NCBI GenBank assembly: GCA_900543395.1
Contig: UQQT01000024.1
Coordinates: 1-33,687 of the forward strand
Direction of reading: 5' to 3'
Source of the DNA: an uncultured Oscillospiraceae bacterium
Lineage (GTDB): Bacteria > Bacillota > Clostridia > Oscillospirales > Acutalibacteraceae
DNA length: 33,687 bases
In this document: in pieces, positions 32,333-33,687 of the stretch
How the letters are laid out: each line of letters starts with the position of its first letter
How positions within the stretch are numbered: position 1 is the first letter of the stretch
The notes under the pieces: generated by a model
Databases searched by the model: none
What the model saw: the letters and a program-made list of their open reading frames with translations, nothing else
What the model was told of the DNA's origin: nothing
Program-made: the position numbers and the translations under genes

Positions 32333-32350
32333 CGGTACTGCTCTGTACCG
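32333..32350. other. Short hairpin in the convergent intergenic region
   Basis: CGGTAC-TGCTCT-GTACCG, a 6-bp stem in the 230-bp space between the phosphoesterase and beta-helix genes. There is no T tract and no recognised class. Nothing else was seen in 32210-32389 apart from a weak AT-rich stem near 32297-32312. Confidence 0.35.
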
Positions 32351-32389
32351 CATAAGGAATGTTTGCGCTTTGGAACAATAAATAAATTA

Positions 32390-33687
32390 TTATTTAAGTC
32401 CCGCGAAAATATTTCTGATAAATTCCAGTACCGTAAAGAAAGCGTTGAGAAATCTGTGAAACAGCTCCTTTGCCCCGGTCATCGGAACGAGCGAAGAATT
32501 CTCATTATACGCAGTCTGTCCGCCTTTAGTCGAAAGACCTATCACCGTGCCCGAAACAGTGCCCGCGTCGGATAAATTCCACTTCTCGAATCCCGTCTCA
32601 AATACGGGCGAATCAGGGCTTAATTCGAAGTCGAATTCGGACGCATTTTTAAACATGGGATTTTTTACGATCGGTTTTGTGATTATCTTTTTGCCGACGG
32701 CTCGTTTTATTCCCATCGCGCGGGTCGGCTTTTCGATTATGTCAAAGTAAATATCCCCGCCGTTCGAAAGATCCCGGTAGATATTATCGTGCTCGTCCAT
32801 GGTATTTTTATTTCTGATACAGGACATTGCGGGTGTTTTATTGTCGGTGAGAATAATATTATTATAAATATCCGCGGTCTTTTGTCCGCCGTCGGCGGGC
32901 GTGCATCTGCCCGGCGCTGTTACAATTCGCATCTGCGAGTCACCGCTTAGGGCGAATATATTATTTCTGACCGTGTTGTACGAGCCGTAGTGCAGATGAT
33001 AAGCGTCGCTTCCGCACGCGTAGACGAGATTCTTCTCAACCAGCATATACGACGATCCCTCGTCAAGATATATGCCCCATCCGCCGTAACCGCCCTGCTC
33101 GGGGTCTGCGCTTACGTTGTGTATTACGTTGCCGGAAATGACCGTGCCGGGCTGATTGCCGAGCATATAAATTCCGCCCATATCGGACAGCCATCCCTGA
33201 CCTATGTTGTAAATCAGATTATCGCTTATAGTATTGTTACAGCAAACGTTGTACGAATATCCCCACACCCAGCCGACCGAAATCGCCGTGTAATATCCGT
33301 CGTGAATTTCATTATGCGATATGTCGACAGTATTTGCGTGAATGATAAGCATCGCCGCTGAATTGTAATTTACCATGCCGTATTCGGATATAATATTATT
33401 CGTAATCGTAATTTTTTTCGTGACATTTGAATCGTTTACGTCGACGTTTTCTCCGCGGACATAGACCGCCTGCGCGCCGATATTATTAAAAATACAATTT
33501 TCGACAGAGGCGTTTTTAACCGCCGTGCCGAAGAAAACCGAACAGCCCGCAATGTCTCTGAATTCGCAGTTTTTTATGCGGAAATTCTCACAGTTGCTGT
33601 ACGAAATGCATGTTTCCGAATTAAATCCCGCCTGGCTGTGTTCACGTTCGGTATAGCAAAAGGGAGTCGAACTCATAAGGTTTATAT
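32390..33687 (-). CDS. Right-handed parallel beta-helix protein, 5' end cut by the window edge
   Basis: At least 432 residues of a beta-helix (pectate-lyase-like) protein. Short repeating turns rich in N-x-I/V are visible: NFRIKNCEFRDIAG, ASVENCIFNNIGAQ, ITITNNIISEYG, VDISHNEIHDGYY, NTISDNLIYNIGQ, GTVISGNVIHNVS. Trp/Tyr/His-rich loops could bind sugar. It ends in a hydrophobic FLNAFFTVLEFIRNIF segment that may anchor or pack against a membrane. The first ATG in view (33676) has no ribosome site and the frame stays open to the edge, so the true start is outside. Such folds act on or bind polysaccharides, and family 141-like glycosidases are one possibility. The precise family is not recognised. 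Confidence 0.8.
   Translation of the reverse strand, partial: INLMSSTPFCYTEREHSQAGFNSETCISYSNCENFRIKNCEFRDIAGCSVFFGTAVKNASVENCIFNNIGAQAVYVRGENVDVNDSNVTKKITITNNIISEYGMVNYNSAAMLIIHANTVDISHNEIHDGYYTAISVGWVWGYSYNVCCNNTISDNLIYNIGQGWLSDMGGIYMLGNQPGTVISGNVIHNVSADPEQGGYGGWGIYLDEGSSYMLVEKNLVYACGSDAYHLHYGSYNTVRNNIFALSGDSQMRIVTAPGRCTPADGGQKTADIYNNIILTDNKTPAMSCIRNKNTMDEHDNIYRDLSNGGDIYFDIIEKPTRAMGIKRAVGKKIITKPIVKNPMFKNASEFDFELSPDSPVFETGFEKWNLSDAGTVSGTVIGLSTKGGQTAYNENSSLVPMTGAKELFHRFLNAFFTVLEFIRNIFAGLK

Overview
The window looks like a chromosomal segment of an anaerobic, endospore-forming low-GC Gram-positive bacterium (class Clostridia, probably a gut Oscillospiraceae/Ruminococcaceae-type lineage). The evidence is the addB-addA recombination pair, the CIRCE-controlled hrcA-grpE-dnaK-dnaJ operon, the yabP-yabQ-ftsB/divIC-S1 sporulation and division cluster, strong AGGAGG/GGTGA ribosome sites, consensus sigma-A promoters, and a secreted cohesin/dockerin protein. 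The species cannot be named from the sequence alone.

Layout. 1-452 is a scar: a leftward promoter at the edge, a decayed piece of a conjugative-element VirB4-like gene, and the 5' control block of a type I toxin-antitoxin locus without its toxin. 525-2484 is a leftward response regulator/histidine kinase pair with a tandem 11-bp repeat in front of the regulator. 2653-9475 is addB-addA, also leftward. 9629-10405 is a sugar-isomerase-like TIM barrel. 10447-10801 is an intact-looking type I toxin-antitoxin locus whose 5' block is the same as the one at the left edge. 11051-16030 is the class I heat-shock operon with CIRCE, intercistronic stem-loops and a terminator. 16062-17447 is a DUF4143 AAA ATPase gene bracketed by two identical 40-nt hairpin repeats. 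17481-19151 is the spore/division operon, headed by a site that fits a sigma-E promoter. 19235-22230 holds a leftward DUF1015 gene and an orphan solute-binding lipoprotein. 22368-26092 holds rmuC overlapped by a family 3 glycoside hydrolase. 26281-27633 is a MATE transporter behind an attenuator-like leader. 27699-29819 is a large leftward secreted protein with leucine-rich repeats, a cohesin-like domain, CxxC repeats and a dockerin. 29978-32159 is a CDF transporter followed by a membrane-anchored metallophosphatase. The right edge cuts a leftward beta-helix protein.

How they work together. Most genes are housekeeping: double-strand break repair (addAB, rmuC), protein folding, sporulation/division, and carbohydrate use (GH3, beta-helix protein, dockerin protein, isomerase). 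The accessory signal lies between the genes: the type I toxin locus and its broken relative, the duplicated 40-nt hairpin around the ATPase, a family of AATAATTTA-armed palindromes (three copies), and several genes whose promoters lie so close to the start codon that the mRNA leader would be only about 10 nt with a GGTGA Shine-Dalgarno. No tRNA, rRNA, CRISPR array or intact insertion sequence was seen.
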